From contig JAUUNK010000033.1 of NCBI GenBank assembly GCA_030844565.1, forward strand, positions 1-33,195: a stretch of DNA of 33,195 nt, in the 5' to 3' direction. Position 1 is the first letter of the stretch; each line of letters starts with the position of its first letter. Shown here piece by piece: positions 1 through 9,900 of the stretch. The position numbers and the translations under genes are program-made. The notes under the pieces are model-generated. The model saw only the letters and a program-made list of their open reading frames with translations. It searched no databases and was not told the origin of the DNA. The DNA comes from Bacteroides ovatus. GTDB taxonomy: Bacteria; Bacteroidota; Bacteroidia; Bacteroidales; Bacteroidaceae.

Positions 1-109
1 ATTTACTCATTATGATTAACTTTTATTAAGTCAACCTTTCCCAGTGTAAGACAGGCTGAACGGGGCTTTTCAGGAAATAGGGGGTTAGGAATTTATCAGG
101 AGTGATTCT

Positions 110-3100
110 TTAAGAAAAACACTTATCGTTCTTTATATATTCCGAAGGTAAGCATCCATATTCTTCCTTAAAATATTTAGCAAACAGTTTAGGAGAGAGT
201 CCTATTTGGTAGGCAATCTGAGAAATGCTTAGTTGGCTTTGTTCCAATAATTGTCTTCCTCGTTTGATACGTAGAACTCGGATAAATTCCACCGGAGATT
301 TTCCGGTGATTAGCATGAGTTTTTTATATAAGTGTCCCCGGGTCATTCCCACATGGGCACTGAGTTCTTCTACGGAAAAGTCGGAGTTATCCATGTTTTC
401 TTCTACAGCACGGATTGCTTTTTCTATCAGTTGTTCGTCCAGAGAGCTGACAGTGATTTCGCTGGGAGAAACGTCGATGGTTTTAAATCTCTCATGATTA
501 TTGGCAGTCCACTTCAATATCTTTTGAATGCGTAGAAGGAGGATTTCCAGATTAAAGGGTTTGGTGATATATTCGTCGGCTCCCTCTTTCAGTCCGCTAA
601 GTACCTGTTCTTCCGCCGTACGTGCCGTCAGCAGGATGACCGGAATATGGGAATAACGGATGTCGGTTTTTATCTTACGGCACAATTCCATACCGTCCAT
701 TACCGGCATCATCACGTCACTGATGACAATTTGTATCGATTGGTGGGTCAGCACTTCCAATGCTTTCTGGCCATTGGAGGCATCATAGACTACGTAATGT
801 TCTTTGAGGCACTTGATGAGGAAGTGGCGGAAATCATCGTTGTCTTCTACAATCAACACCGTGTTTTTTCCGCTGAAGGGCAATTGAGGCAGCTTCTCTT
901 TTTCTTCTGCACTGGTAACGTCGGGAAGGGGATTTTCTTCTGTGGCAGCACTCGTTTTGTCGAGGGGCAGATAAACGATAAAGATGCTCCCCCTGGGGGA
1001 ATTGTTTTTCACTTCTATCCTTCCGCCGTGCAGCGTGACGTATTCTTTTACGATGTGGAGCCCGATGCCGCTTCCCACGTAGGTGATTGCCTGGTGTTGT
1101 TCTTGGAAGAATCGGTCAAATATCTTCTCTTTGTTCTCTTCTTTGACTCCGATTCCCGTGTCGGCTACCTGTATGCGTGCTTGTTCTCCCTCGTCAGTCT
1201 CTATTTTGTCGACGCTGACAACGACACTTCCCTGTTCGCAGTTATATTTGATGGCATTGGAGAGCAGGTTCAGGAGTATACGGCGTATTTTGTTCTGGTC
1301 GAAGTTCGTTTCGATAGTCGGTGAGTTAATTTCTAAAGACATCCGGATTCCGTTGGTAGAAGACAGGGAGTTGAAAGAAGAGAATGTTTCTTTCACAAAT
1401 TCCGTCAGGTTGCCGTGAGAAAGGGATAATTGCGTTTTCTGCTGGTCGAGCCGCCGAAAGTCGAGTAGTTGGTTCACCTCATTCAGCAAGGTGACTGCGT
1501 TGCGATGTATCAGGTTTAATTCTGTTTTTATATTTTGAGTGATGGCAGAGGAGAGGAGTTTTTCCAGCGGGATGATAATGAGCGAGAGTGGCGTACGCAA
1601 ATCATGGCTTACGTTGGTAAAGAAACGCATTTTAGCTTCATTCATTTCGTGTTGCTGGGTGATTTCCATCTCGTGTTTCTGCTGTTTCAGAATGCGTATA
1701 TGTTTGCGGCGCATTTGCAGAATCACTAATATGATGCAAAGGATAATAAGGGCGGCATATCCGATGTAGGCGGGGATTGACAGCCAGAAAGGAGGACGCA
1801 CGTGGATGGTCAGCGAAGAAGGAGGATTGTTGTCGAAGTCCTGGCTCTCATTCACTTTCACTTGCAGGGAGTGGGTGCCGGGCGAAAGCTTATTGAAATA
1901 AATACGGTTTCCTTCGAGTTTCACCCATTCCTCCTTTTCTCCCAACCGGTATGCATAGTGTAGCTTATGGAGATTGCCATAATCCATTGCCGACACTTCC
2001 AACGCAAAGTTGCTGTCGGAATAATCCATCGTTATTTCATGGAGCAATTGGATATTCTTCTCGAGCAGCACCCGCCCGTCGGGAGTGGTGGAACCGACAT
2101 CTATGCGTTGGTTGGCCAGGTAGAGCCCCGTAAAGATTACTTTATGCTCATGCGGGCGGAAATCGGAAGTGTTCCGGTGTATCTTTAGATATCCGCCCGA
2201 ACCTCCTATCAGTATCTGGCCCTCTTTGTTGCAAATGATGGAGATATTGTTGAAGGTATAGTTTCCGATGCCGTCTTCTTCAAAATAGGGATAGCATTTG
2301 AATTTGATTTTTTGTTTCGCCGTGGCGTTTTCTACTACTACGTGGTTGATGCCATGGTCGGTAGCAATCCATATATTCTTGTCGGTATCTTCGGTGATAG
2401 CACGAATATTCAGATGAGAAAGCCCGTCCTCCGCCGTAAGATGCTTCAGGCTGTCATCCACCGGGTTGTAAATGTTGACTCCTTTTCGTCCTCCAATCCA
2501 GAGCAGCCCCCGGCTGTCTTCGTAGATGCAGTTGGCAAAGTTATCTTGTATAAGCGGTTGCCCGGAGCGGTTTTCTGTGAGCTGCGTCAGTTCGTGGGTA
2601 GAGATATTCATGCAGTACAATCCGGAGCTGGTTGCAATGTATAGGGTGTTTCCGTCTGCACAGGATAAGTCGGCGATGTAGTCGGTTAGTAAGATAGAGT
2701 TTGCAGCAGTATAGGGAGTGAGGTTGCCCTGTGTATCCAGGCAGTAGACGCCCTGTGTATAGGTGGCAAACCATATATTGCCAGCGCTGTCTTCCGTAAT
2801 CCGCCGGATGTAGTAGGGAAGGTTGGTTTCCTTCGGATTTACAATCTTTTTGAGAGGAATAAACTTTCCATTTTCATAATAAAACGCGCTGTCGCCGAAC
2901 GTTCCCCACCAGATGCGGCCTTTAGAGTCGGTGTAAGAACATACAATCAGGTTAGAAGATAACGTGCTGTTGGAAGAATTAAAGTAGATATATTCTTTTT
3001 TCTGATAATCATATCTGGCAATGCCTTCACCGTCGAATCCTAACCAGAGGTTCTTGTTGTTATCTTCCAGTAGACAACTGACGTCTTCCTGATTAGGGCA

Positions 3101-4114
3101 GTAGATGTTCTCGAAGGCAATGTTGTCGGGGCAGGTGTAGGCAACCCCTTGTTTGCTTGTACCTATCCACATGATGTCGCGGGCGTCTTTGAAGAAACAA
3201 GTGATATGGTTGCTGGGCAGGGAAAATAAAGTGTTTGCCTGTTTACAGAACTGTTTGAACTGTTGTTGGCTTTTGTGGCAGATATAGATTCCTTTATTAT
3301 CCGTACCTATCCATATATTTCCTTTTCCGTCATCTGTTACGGAGGTGATATTATTGTGCTCTTCTTTTAATTCTTTCTGTCCGGGGAAAGATATCCATCC
3401 TTTTTCGCGGGTAGAATAGCACGTTAGCCCGGACCCATGCGTGGCATACAGCCACAGGCATAAGTCGGTATCGATGTAGATCCGACGCTTGAATCCTGAA
3501 CACCCTTCGACTTGTGTTTCATTATAAACTTGGTGGGTCTGCCAATTGATGGTTGCGATAGTGCCGTCGGACAATAGCAGGTAGACATGTGACTGTCGGC
3601 ACGTCAGGTCCACCACCTCCGTATCGGATGAAAAAGGGAAACGGAAGGTTTTGTTATTCTTGAATTGATAGTTATAAATATTCCGGGGCGTTATGCACCA
3701 CAGGTTTCCGTCTTCATCGACATAGAGTTGTTTCACTTCTTCTTGTATGTCCAGTTTGCTGAGGGGAATGTGTATGTTGTTGTCCATTTCGTCCTTTTCC
3801 CGATTATAAAAGCAATAGGAAGGAGGGGTCTTAATCCAGATGGTTCCCGCCGCATCTTCCGCTATCCATTCTATGTTATTGTCGTATGCTCCCAGGTGGA
3901 TGGTCATGTATGTCTTAAAGTGGTAACCGTCGTAGCGGTTTACTCCATTTCGGGTGGCGAACCACATGAAACCGTATTGGTCGTGCAAGACGTCTTGAAT
4001 ATAGTTATCAGAAATGCCGGCTTTTACATCTAATACATGAAAATTGATTCCTTCATAGGCCCGGCCCACCAGACTGATGAAGGTTAATAAGAGCAGTAAC
4101 AAGTGTTTTTTCAT
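110..4114 (-). CDS. Hybrid two-component system sensor/regulator (HTCS), PUL activator
   Basis: One-protein signal transduction system: periplasmic sensor, histidine kinase, receiver and AraC-type DNA-binding domain. Numbered from the ATG at 4114 (1334 aa), a signal peptide covers about residues 1-19. Two-bladed propeller repeats of the W-[IF]-[GA]-T type run to about 600 (for example near 50, 266, 315, 356, 401, 447, 538 and 581). A Y_Y_Y domain follows at about 690-772 and one membrane helix at 779-800. The kinase has H837 in SHDLRTP, the N-box at N953, DTGIGV at 985 and GSGIGL at 1014. The receiver has acidic residues 1093-1094, phospho-acceptor D1133 and K1185. The AraC helix-turn-helix occupies about 1244-1329. 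All key residues are present. A GTG 18 bases upstream would also be in frame, but it sits at the expected transcription start, so the ATG is preferred. It is divergent from the mannan operon, which it very likely activates in response to a manno-oligosaccharide; the ligand is inferred from context. Confidence 0.95.
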   Translation of the reverse strand: MKKHLLLLLLTFISLVGRAYEGINFHVLDVKAGISDNYIQDVLHDQYGFMWFATRNGVNRYDGYHFKTYMTIHLGAYDNNIEWIAEDAAGTIWIKTPPSYCFYNREKDEMDNNIHIPLSKLDIQEEVKQLYVDEDGNLWCITPRNIYNYQFKNNKTFRFPFSSDTEVVDLTCRQSHVYLLLSDGTIATINWQTHQVYNETQVEGCSGFKRRIYIDTDLCLWLYATHGSGLTCYSTREKGWISFPGQKELKEEHNNITSVTDDGKGNIWIGTDNKGIYICHKSQQQFKQFCKQANTLFSLPSNHITCFFKDARDIMWIGTSKQGVAYTCPDNIAFENIYCPNQEDVSCLLEDNNKNLWLGFDGEGIARYDYQKKEYIYFNSSNSTLSSNLIVCSYTDSKGRIWWGTFGDSAFYYENGKFIPLKKIVNPKETNLPYYIRRITEDSAGNIWFATYTQGVYCLDTQGNLTPYTAANSILLTDYIADLSCADGNTLYIATSSGLYCMNISTHELTQLTENRSGQPLIQDNFANCIYEDSRGLLWIGGRKGVNIYNPVDDSLKHLTAEDGLSHLNIRAITEDTDKNIWIATDHGINHVVVENATAKQKIKFKCYPYFEEDGIGNYTFNNISIICNKEGQILIGGSGGYLKIHRNTSDFRPHEHKVIFTGLYLANQRIDVGSTTPDGRVLLEKNIQLLHEITMDYSDSNFALEVSAMDYGNLHKLHYAYRLGEKEEWVKLEGNRIYFNKLSPGTHSLQVKVNESQDFDNNPPSSLTIHVRPPFWLSIPAYIGYAALIILCIILVILQMRRKHIRILKQQKHEMEITQQHEMNEAKMRFFTNVSHDLRTPLSLIIIPLEKLLSSAITQNIKTELNLIHRNAVTLLNEVNQLLDFRRLDQQKTQLSLSHGNLTEFVKETFSSFNSLSSTNGIRMSLEINSPTIETNFDQNKIRRILLNLLSNAIKYNCEQGSVVVSVDKIETDEGEQARIQVADTGIGVKEENKEKIFDRFFQEQHQAITYVGSGIGLHIVKEYVTLHGGRIEVKNNSPRGSIFIVYLPLDKTSAATEENPLPDVTSAEEKEKLPQLPFSGKNTVLIVEDNDDFRHFLIKCLKEHYVVYDASNGQKALEVLTHQSIQIVISDVMMPVMDGMELCRKIKTDIRYSHIPVILLTARTAEEQVLSGLKEGADEYITKPFNLEILLLRIQKILKWTANNHERFKTIDVSPSEITVSSLDEQLIEKAIRAVEENMDNSDFSVEELSAHVGMTRGHLYKKLMLITGKSPVEFIRVLRIKRGRQLLEQSQLSISQIAYQIGLSPKLFAKYFKEEYGCLPSEYIKNDKCFS

Positions 4115-4136
4115 ATATGTTTCCTTTTCCACAGTT

Positions 4137-4144
4137 CAAAGATA
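4137..4144 (-). promoter_or_regulatory. Promoter -7 box for the HTCS gene
   Basis: On the minus strand this reads TATCTTTG, a full match to the Bacteroides -7 consensus TAnnTTTG. No good TTTG -33 element is visible about 20 bases upstream. Transcription would begin a few bases downstream, near 4131, leaving a leader of about 17 bases before the ATG at 4114. A purine stretch (AAGGAAA) lies just ahead of that ATG. Confidence 0.55.
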
Positions 4145-4214
4145 GGAAATTTGTTTAAGACTCTATGTTGAAGAAGAGCCTGATTCTGTCCGTTTTGTAT
4201 CTAATTGCATGCTG

Positions 4215-4257
4215 AAATGTATTATATGACATTTGGGATAGGATAGAAATCATTTGG
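4215..4257. promoter_or_regulatory. Candidate HTCS operator: phased CATTTGG direct repeat plus inverted repeat
   Basis: CATTTGG occurs at 4230-4236 and again at 4251-4257, exactly 21 bp apart, which is two helical turns. Overlapping the first copy is an inverted repeat, AAATGT at 4215-4220 and ACATTT at 4229-4234. AraC-family activators commonly bind direct half-sites spaced by about two turns next to the promoter. The second copy ends just where a -33 element would lie for the -7 box at 4283. Assignment to the HTCS is inference from position; no operator motif for this regulator is known to me. Confidence 0.4.
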
Positions 4258-4282
4258 AAAATAGCTTTTAGTTCGTTCTTTC

Positions 4283-4290
4283 TATTTTTG
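4283..4290 (+). promoter_or_regulatory. Promoter -7 box for the mannan operon
   Basis: TATTTTTG matches the Bacteroides TAnnTTTG -7 consensus. The only nearby TTTG (4253-4256) is 26 bases upstream, too far for the usual 19-21, so the promoter lacks a proper -33 element. This is what one expects of a promoter that needs an activator. The leader to the GH5 start codon at 4316 would be only about 20 bases. Confidence 0.5.
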
Positions 4291-4315
4291 CCAGTGGAAC
4301 CATAAAAAAAATGCT

Positions 4316-5614
4316 ATGAGAAGTACATTCTTAATCTTATGTGTGACAGGAGTGATTTTGCTAAGTGGCGGAGCTTGTACGTCGCGGCGGCAGTCAACAA
4401 GTTCTTCCTTCATCTCTGTTGAAAAAGGACAGTTTATCAGAGACGGCAAGCCGTATCAGTATGTGGGCGCCAATTTCTGGTATGGAGCTATATTGGCTTC
4501 GCAGGGCGAAGGAGGTAATCGAGTGCGTCTTGCCGCCGAATTGGATTCTTTGAAAGAAATCGGAGTAGATAATTTACGGATTTTGGTAGGTAGCGACGGG
4601 CAGAGAGGCGTGCTTTCAAAAGTAGAACCTACCTTGCAGGTTGCCCCGGGGGTCTACAATGATACCCTTTTTGACGGACTGGATTATCTGCTGGCGGAGA
4701 TGGGAAAAAGAAAGATGGTAGCCGTGCTCTACTTAAATAATTCCTGGGAATGGAGCGGAGGATACAGCCAATACCTGGAATGGGCGGGCGAAGGAAAAGC
4801 GCCTATCCCCCACAAAGATGGATGGGAAACTTTTATGGAATATGTAAGCCGGTTTCCCCGTTGTAAGGCGGCACAAGAAATCTTTGCCGGATATGTGGAG
4901 CATATCCTGACACGAATCAATAGGTATACCAATATAAAGTACGTTGACGATCCCGCCATTATGTCGTGGCAGATAGGTAATGAACCCCGTGCGTTCGCTG
5001 AGGGGAATAAAGAACCGTTTGCACGATGGATGGCGGAGGTTGCCGCATTGATTAAATCATTGGATAAGAATCATCTGGTATCTTCGGGTAGCGAAGGAAA
5101 ATGGGGGTGCGAAGGGGATATAGAACTTTATGAGAAAATTCATTCAGATTCCAACATAGATTATCTGACTATTCATATCTGGCCCTATAACTGGGGATGG
5201 GTGAAGGGCGATAGCCTCGTGGAACGCTTGCCGCTTGCGAAGGAGAATACCCGGCAGTATATTAACGAACATCTGGAAATTGCCCGCACCTATAACAAAC
5301 CACTTGTTTTGGAAGAGTTCGGCTTTCCGCGGGATGGCATGCAGTTCTCTCAGACGACTCCCACTATGGCGAGGGATGAATACTATGAATTTATCTTTAA
5401 CCTCATACGCGAAAGCCGCCGCAACGACGGGCTCTTTGCCGGATGTAACTTTTGGGCATGGGGTGGTTTAGCCCGGCAGGCGGAAGGACATATCTTCTGG
5501 CAAAGGGGAGATGATTATACCGGCGACCCGGCACAGGAAGAGCAAGGACTGAATTCCGTCTTCATGTCGGACAGCACCACAATTGACGTGATACGAAAAT
5601 ATGTGAAACCTTAA
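4316..5614 (+). CDS. GH5 (subfamily 7-like) endo-beta-1,4-mannanase, lipoprotein
   Basis: Hydrolyses internal beta-1,4-mannosidic bonds by the retaining GH5 mechanism. The 432-residue protein opens with a lipoprotein signal and probable acylated Cys21 (GGAC). The catalytic (beta/alpha)8 domain covers about residues 33-432 and begins with FIRDGKPYQYVGANFWYG, typical of subfamily 7 mannanases. E223 in IGNEP is the acid/base and E334 in LEEFG the nucleophile; the aromatic HIWPYNWGW segment near 287-295 belongs to the substrate cleft. No extra binding module is present. Residues after Cys21 (TSRRQ) lack the acidic surface-export signal, so a periplasmic location is more likely than the cell surface. 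First gene of the operon, 11 bp before the esterase. A short ATG-CTA-TGA at 4311 overlaps the true start and is not considered a gene. Confidence 0.92.
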   Translation: MRSTFLILCVTGVILLSGGACTSRRQSTSSSFISVEKGQFIRDGKPYQYVGANFWYGAILASQGEGGNRVRLAAELDSLKEIGVDNLRILVGSDGQRGVLSKVEPTLQVAPGVYNDTLFDGLDYLLAEMGKRKMVAVLYLNNSWEWSGGYSQYLEWAGEGKAPIPHKDGWETFMEYVSRFPRCKAAQEIFAGYVEHILTRINRYTNIKYVDDPAIMSWQIGNEPRAFAEGNKEPFARWMAEVAALIKSLDKNHLVSSGSEGKWGCEGDIELYEKIHSDSNIDYLTIHIWPYNWGWVKGDSLVERLPLAKENTRQYINEHLEIARTYNKPLVLEEFGFPRDGMQFSQTTPTMARDEYYEFIFNLIRESRRNDGLFAGCNFWAWGGLARQAEGHIFWQRGDDYTGDPAQEEQGLNSVFMSDSTTIDVIRKYVKP

Positions 5615-5625
5615 AACTATAACAA

Positions 5626-6906
5626 ATGAAACGTTTGATACTCTGTTTTGCTTTGCTGATTATCTGCCGGTGTGCGGTGGAAGCACAGATTCGGGGAAAT
5701 GAGATTCGTGTGGTTGTTTCTCCCGATCATCCGGACTGGATATATCGTCCCGGAGAGAAATGCACGTTTACCGTTCAGGTCTACAAAGCCCAGAACTTGT
5801 TGCCCGGCGTGAAGATTGATTATGAACTGGGTCCGGAAATGTACCCGGTGAAGAAGGGCGCCGGGATAGTGCTAAAAGATGGCAAAGTGACCCTGAAAGG
5901 GGAGCTGCAACAGCCCGGCTTTTTACGTTGTAAAGTGAAAGCGCATGTCGGTGGGAGAGAGTACCAGGGGCTTGCAAATGTGGGTTATTCTCCTGAACAA
6001 ATCAAGCCCTTTGCCAGAGAACCGGAAGACTTTGATGCCTTTTGGTCCGGCACATTGAAAGAAGCCAGGTGGACGGCTCTTGAACCGACCCTAACCTTGC
6101 TTCCCGAACGTTGTACGGAGACAGTCAATGTGTACCACGTGAGTTTTCAGAATATCCGGTGGGGCTCACGGACGTATGGCATATTGTGTATGCCCAAGGC
6201 TCCGGGGAAATATCCGGCTTTGCTGCGTGTGCCCGGGGCAGGCATCCGTCCCTATTATGGAGATGTCTATACAGCTTCCAAGGGGGCAATCACTTTAGAA
6301 ATCGGCATTCACGGCATTCCGGTAACAATGGAGCAAGAATACTACGATAAGCTGTCCAACGGAGCCTTGTTCAACTATTGGTTGATTGGCAGGGACGATA
6401 AGAACATGAATTATTACAGGCGTGTGGTCGTAGGAGCTTTGAGAGCGGTCGATTTCATTTGCTCTTTGCCCCAATATAATGGAAAATCATTAGGAGTGAC
6501 CGGTTCCAGCCAGGGTGGCGCTCTCTCTGTTATCACGGCTGCCCTGGACAAGCGGGTTACTTTTTATGCAGCGGTCCATCCCGCCATGTGCGACCATACG
6601 GCATTTCTGGAAAAGAGGGCAGGCGGATGGCCCCATTACTTTTATTATGATTCCCATCCGGATAAGTCGTGGGTGGAAACCACCGCTTATTATGACGTGG
6701 TGAATTTCGCGCGCAAGCTGTCTGTTCCGGGATGGTTCAGCTGGGGATATAATGATGAAGTGTGTCCGCCTACTTCCATGTATGCCGCCTACAATAGCAT
6801 CTTGTCACCCAAAGAACTTCACCCCTATCTGGAAACCGGCCACTATTGGTATCAGGAACAATATGATGAATGGATGGACTGGATTTGGAAACAACTGTTT
6901 GAATGA
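5626..6906 (+). CDS. Secreted acetyl (xylan) esterase, AXE1/CE7-like
   Basis: Alpha/beta-hydrolase expected to remove O-acetyl groups from sugars. The 426-residue protein has a signal peptide ending near Ala20 (VEAQ), an N-terminal beta-sandwich-like region of about 100 residues, and an AXE1 domain from about 125 to the end. The triad is visible: nucleophile S295 in GSSQGG, D377 in GYNDEVCPP and H406 in ETGHYWY, the arrangement known in CE7 acetyl esterases. CE7 enzymes are often cytoplasmic, whereas this one is exported, probably to the periplasm. It lies between a mannanase and the SusC/D genes, so acetylated mannan or manno-oligosaccharides are the likely substrate, despite the family name. 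Substrate is inference; the fold and triad are directly seen. Confidence 0.85.
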   Translation: MKRLILCFALLIICRCAVEAQIRGNEIRVVVSPDHPDWIYRPGEKCTFTVQVYKAQNLLPGVKIDYELGPEMYPVKKGAGIVLKDGKVTLKGELQQPGFLRCKVKAHVGGREYQGLANVGYSPEQIKPFAREPEDFDAFWSGTLKEARWTALEPTLTLLPERCTETVNVYHVSFQNIRWGSRTYGILCMPKAPGKYPALLRVPGAGIRPYYGDVYTASKGAITLEIGIHGIPVTMEQEYYDKLSNGALFNYWLIGRDDKNMNYYRRVVVGALRAVDFICSLPQYNGKSLGVTGSSQGGALSVITAALDKRVTFYAAVHPAMCDHTAFLEKRAGGWPHYFYYDSHPDKSWVETTAYYDVVNFARKLSVPGWFSWGYNDEVCPPTSMYAAYNSILSPKELHPYLETGHYWYQEQYDEWMDWIWKQLFE

Positions 6907-6936
6907 GAATAATTTATTAATTTTATTTTAATACTA

Positions 6937-9900
6937 ATGGAAATACTACGCAGTGTAAAAATTGGGTGTATAATAGCTATTATTAGCTTTATACCAAGGC
7001 TTGCTTTTGCACAGAATCAACAGGTGCAAGGTACTGTCACCGATGAAATGGGAGAGACCATGATCGGGGTGTCTGTGCTGCTAAAGGGAACATCAACGGG
7101 GACTATCACTGATGTGGATGGTAAATATGTCCTGTCGGTTCCTTCGAACGGCACGCTGGTCTTTTCTTATGTCGGCTATCAAACGAAAGAGGTGGGCGTA
7201 AGCGGGAAGAAGCAATTAAATGTGGTTTTGACAGCGGAATCTCAGTCTTTGGACGAAGTGGTGGTGATTGCCTATGGGCAACAAAAGAAAGTAACCATCA
7301 CCGGTTCGGTCGCTAATGTGAACAGTAAAGAGTTGCTTAAGTCACCGTCGGCTTCGTTGGGTAATGCTATTTCCGGTAAACTTCCGGGATTGTCTACCGT
7401 TCAGTATTCCGGTGTGCCGGGAGCCGACGACCCTACTATTTTCGTTCGTGGACAAGCCTCTCTGAATGGTTCCAACCCTTTGGTATTGGTAGATGGAGTG
7501 GAACGTAGTTTTACGCAAATCGACCCCAATGAGGTTGCTGATATTACCGTGTTGAAAGATGCTTCGGCTACTGCCGTATATGGTGTGCGTGGTGCAAACG
7601 GCGTTATCCTGGTAACCACCAAACGGGGAGAAGCGGGGAGGACACAGATTTCTGCGTCTACCTCTTGGGGTGTTCAGACAGTGACGAACTTCCTTGATTT
7701 TGCCGATTCCTATACGTATGCCACCGTCTTCAATAATGCCCGGCAGTCGGACGGAAACGAACCGCGTTTTTCTGAAGAGGTAGTCCAACACTTCAAAGAC
7801 CAGGACCAACCGTTGCTTTATCCCAATATCGACTGGATTGATTATATTATGAACGATGTCGCTTTGCAAAGCCAACATAATATTTCTGTGACCGGAGGAA
7901 ATAATGTTGCCAGATATTTTGTCTCTCTAGGTATGTTGGATCAGGATGGGCTATTTAAAACATTCGGAGAGGATTCCAATGCCAACTTTTCCTATCGCCG
8001 TTACAATTATCGGGCAAACCTGGACCTGAACCTTGGGAAACTGCATGAACTCTCTATCAACATGGGAGGGCGTGTAGAGAATAAACGTACCATTGGTAAT
8101 AACGGAGGAGATGACGGAGAAGAGTATATTTTCCGTTACCTGATGGATGCGCAGCCCTTCTCCGGTGCGGGCATCGTGAACGGGAAGTGGATTAAAACGA
8201 ATCCTGCCTATATCTCCTCCGAGGCTGCCGTAAGTGCTCGCGATGGTCTGGACACTTTCTACGGACAAGGTTACAAACAGACATCTACCAATGTCTTAAA
8301 CCTGGACTTGATTTATAAATTGAAATTAGATTTTCTAACTCCCGGTCTTGACTTAAAAGTGAAAGGGTCTTATAACTCCACCTACTATCATGTGAAGAAC
8401 CGCACCAATGGAAAACCGGCTCAATTTACTCCCATATTAAATAATGATGGTACCCTTTCGCTACAACGCAGCGGGGATTATTGGAATCTGGGATACAATG
8501 AAAATTCGTGGCCGAATCGTGACTGGTATGCAGAAACCAGCCTGAATTATAACCGTAAATTTGGAAATCACAACGTGACAGCATTGTTGCTGTATAACCA
8601 ATCAAAGAGTTATTATCCCTGGGATGCTGCCAGTTCTGCTTACATATCTATTCCGAAAGGGTATGTGGGTTTAGTGGGGCGCATGACTTACAATTATATG
8701 TATAAGTATATGTTGGACCTGAACATGGGTTATAACGGTTCAGAGAATTTCGCTAAAGGCAAACGCTACGGGTTCTTCCCTTCCGCCTCTGTAGGATGGA
8801 CGGTGTCTCAAGAGAAATTCTGGGAGCCTCTTAAGAAGGTCGTTTCCTATATGAAACTCCGTGCATCCATTGGTACGGTGGGTAATGATAACTGTCAGGG
8901 TTATCGCTTTCTCTATTTGCCGGCTGCCTGGCAGATATCTAATGGTTACTACAATGGAGTAGATGATTTTGCAGGTTATAACTTCGGTACTACCAACACT
9001 ACTTTTCTGAATGTGGCGCGTGAATATTCTTCTGCTTCTCCAGATGTGACCTGGGAGACTGCCGTCAAACAAAACTATGGTGTGGACCTGAAACTATTCA
9101 ACGATAAGCTCAGCGTAAGCTTTGATTATTTCACAGAAGACCGCAAAGATATTCTTATCAATAACGAAAACATGATTCAGGCTCCTACCGCTCTGCGTCC
9201 TTCTTATATTAACTATGGCCGGGTGAAGAACCACGGTTATGAATTGTCTTTGTCATACCGGGGGCAGATTGGAGAACATTTCTCTTATACGATAGCTCCT
9301 ACGGTATCTTATGCCAAGAATAAGATTATCGAACAGGCAGAGGTGTCTAAGCCGGATAAACTGATAAAAGCGAACAGTTATATGGGCAAGCAACTGGGAC
9401 TGACGGAAGATATGTATGTATCCCCCGACTGGACATACGCGACAGGACATTCCATCGGTGCCCGCAAAGGATATTTATTCTTTGAGTTTTATGAGAAAGG
9501 GAAGACAGAAGAACGGTATCAGACAAAATACGGTCAGGTGATGCCCTCACAACTGGTTGCCCAACTGATGGATGGGGATGCAGTCTATGTGGACCTCGAT
9601 GGAGACGGAGTGATTACCGAGGAATATGACCAGATGTATATGGGGCATACGGATAATCCCGAATACACCTTTGCCTTGAATCTGAGTTTCCAATACAAGA
9701 ACCTTGATTTTTCCATGTTATGGTCAGGGGCTGCGAATGTCTCGCGAAACTTGGATGGAGTATACCGCCAACCTTTCGGTCAGCAGTATAATTCTTCTCT
9801 TCTGCAATGGGTAGTGGATAATGCCTGGACACCCCAAACCGCTTCTTCTGCTCAATTGCCGCGTATTACGTTTGCCAACGAAAAGCAGAATCAGGCCAAT

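Noticed and set aside
1..109. Terminator or gene end downstream of the HTCS
   Set aside because: No convincing hairpin with T tract and no coding frame could be supported in this short edge segment.
647..1324. 225-codon open frame on the plus strand within the HTCS kinase/receiver region
   Set aside because: Antisense to well-conserved kinase motifs; low-complexity translation without domain features.
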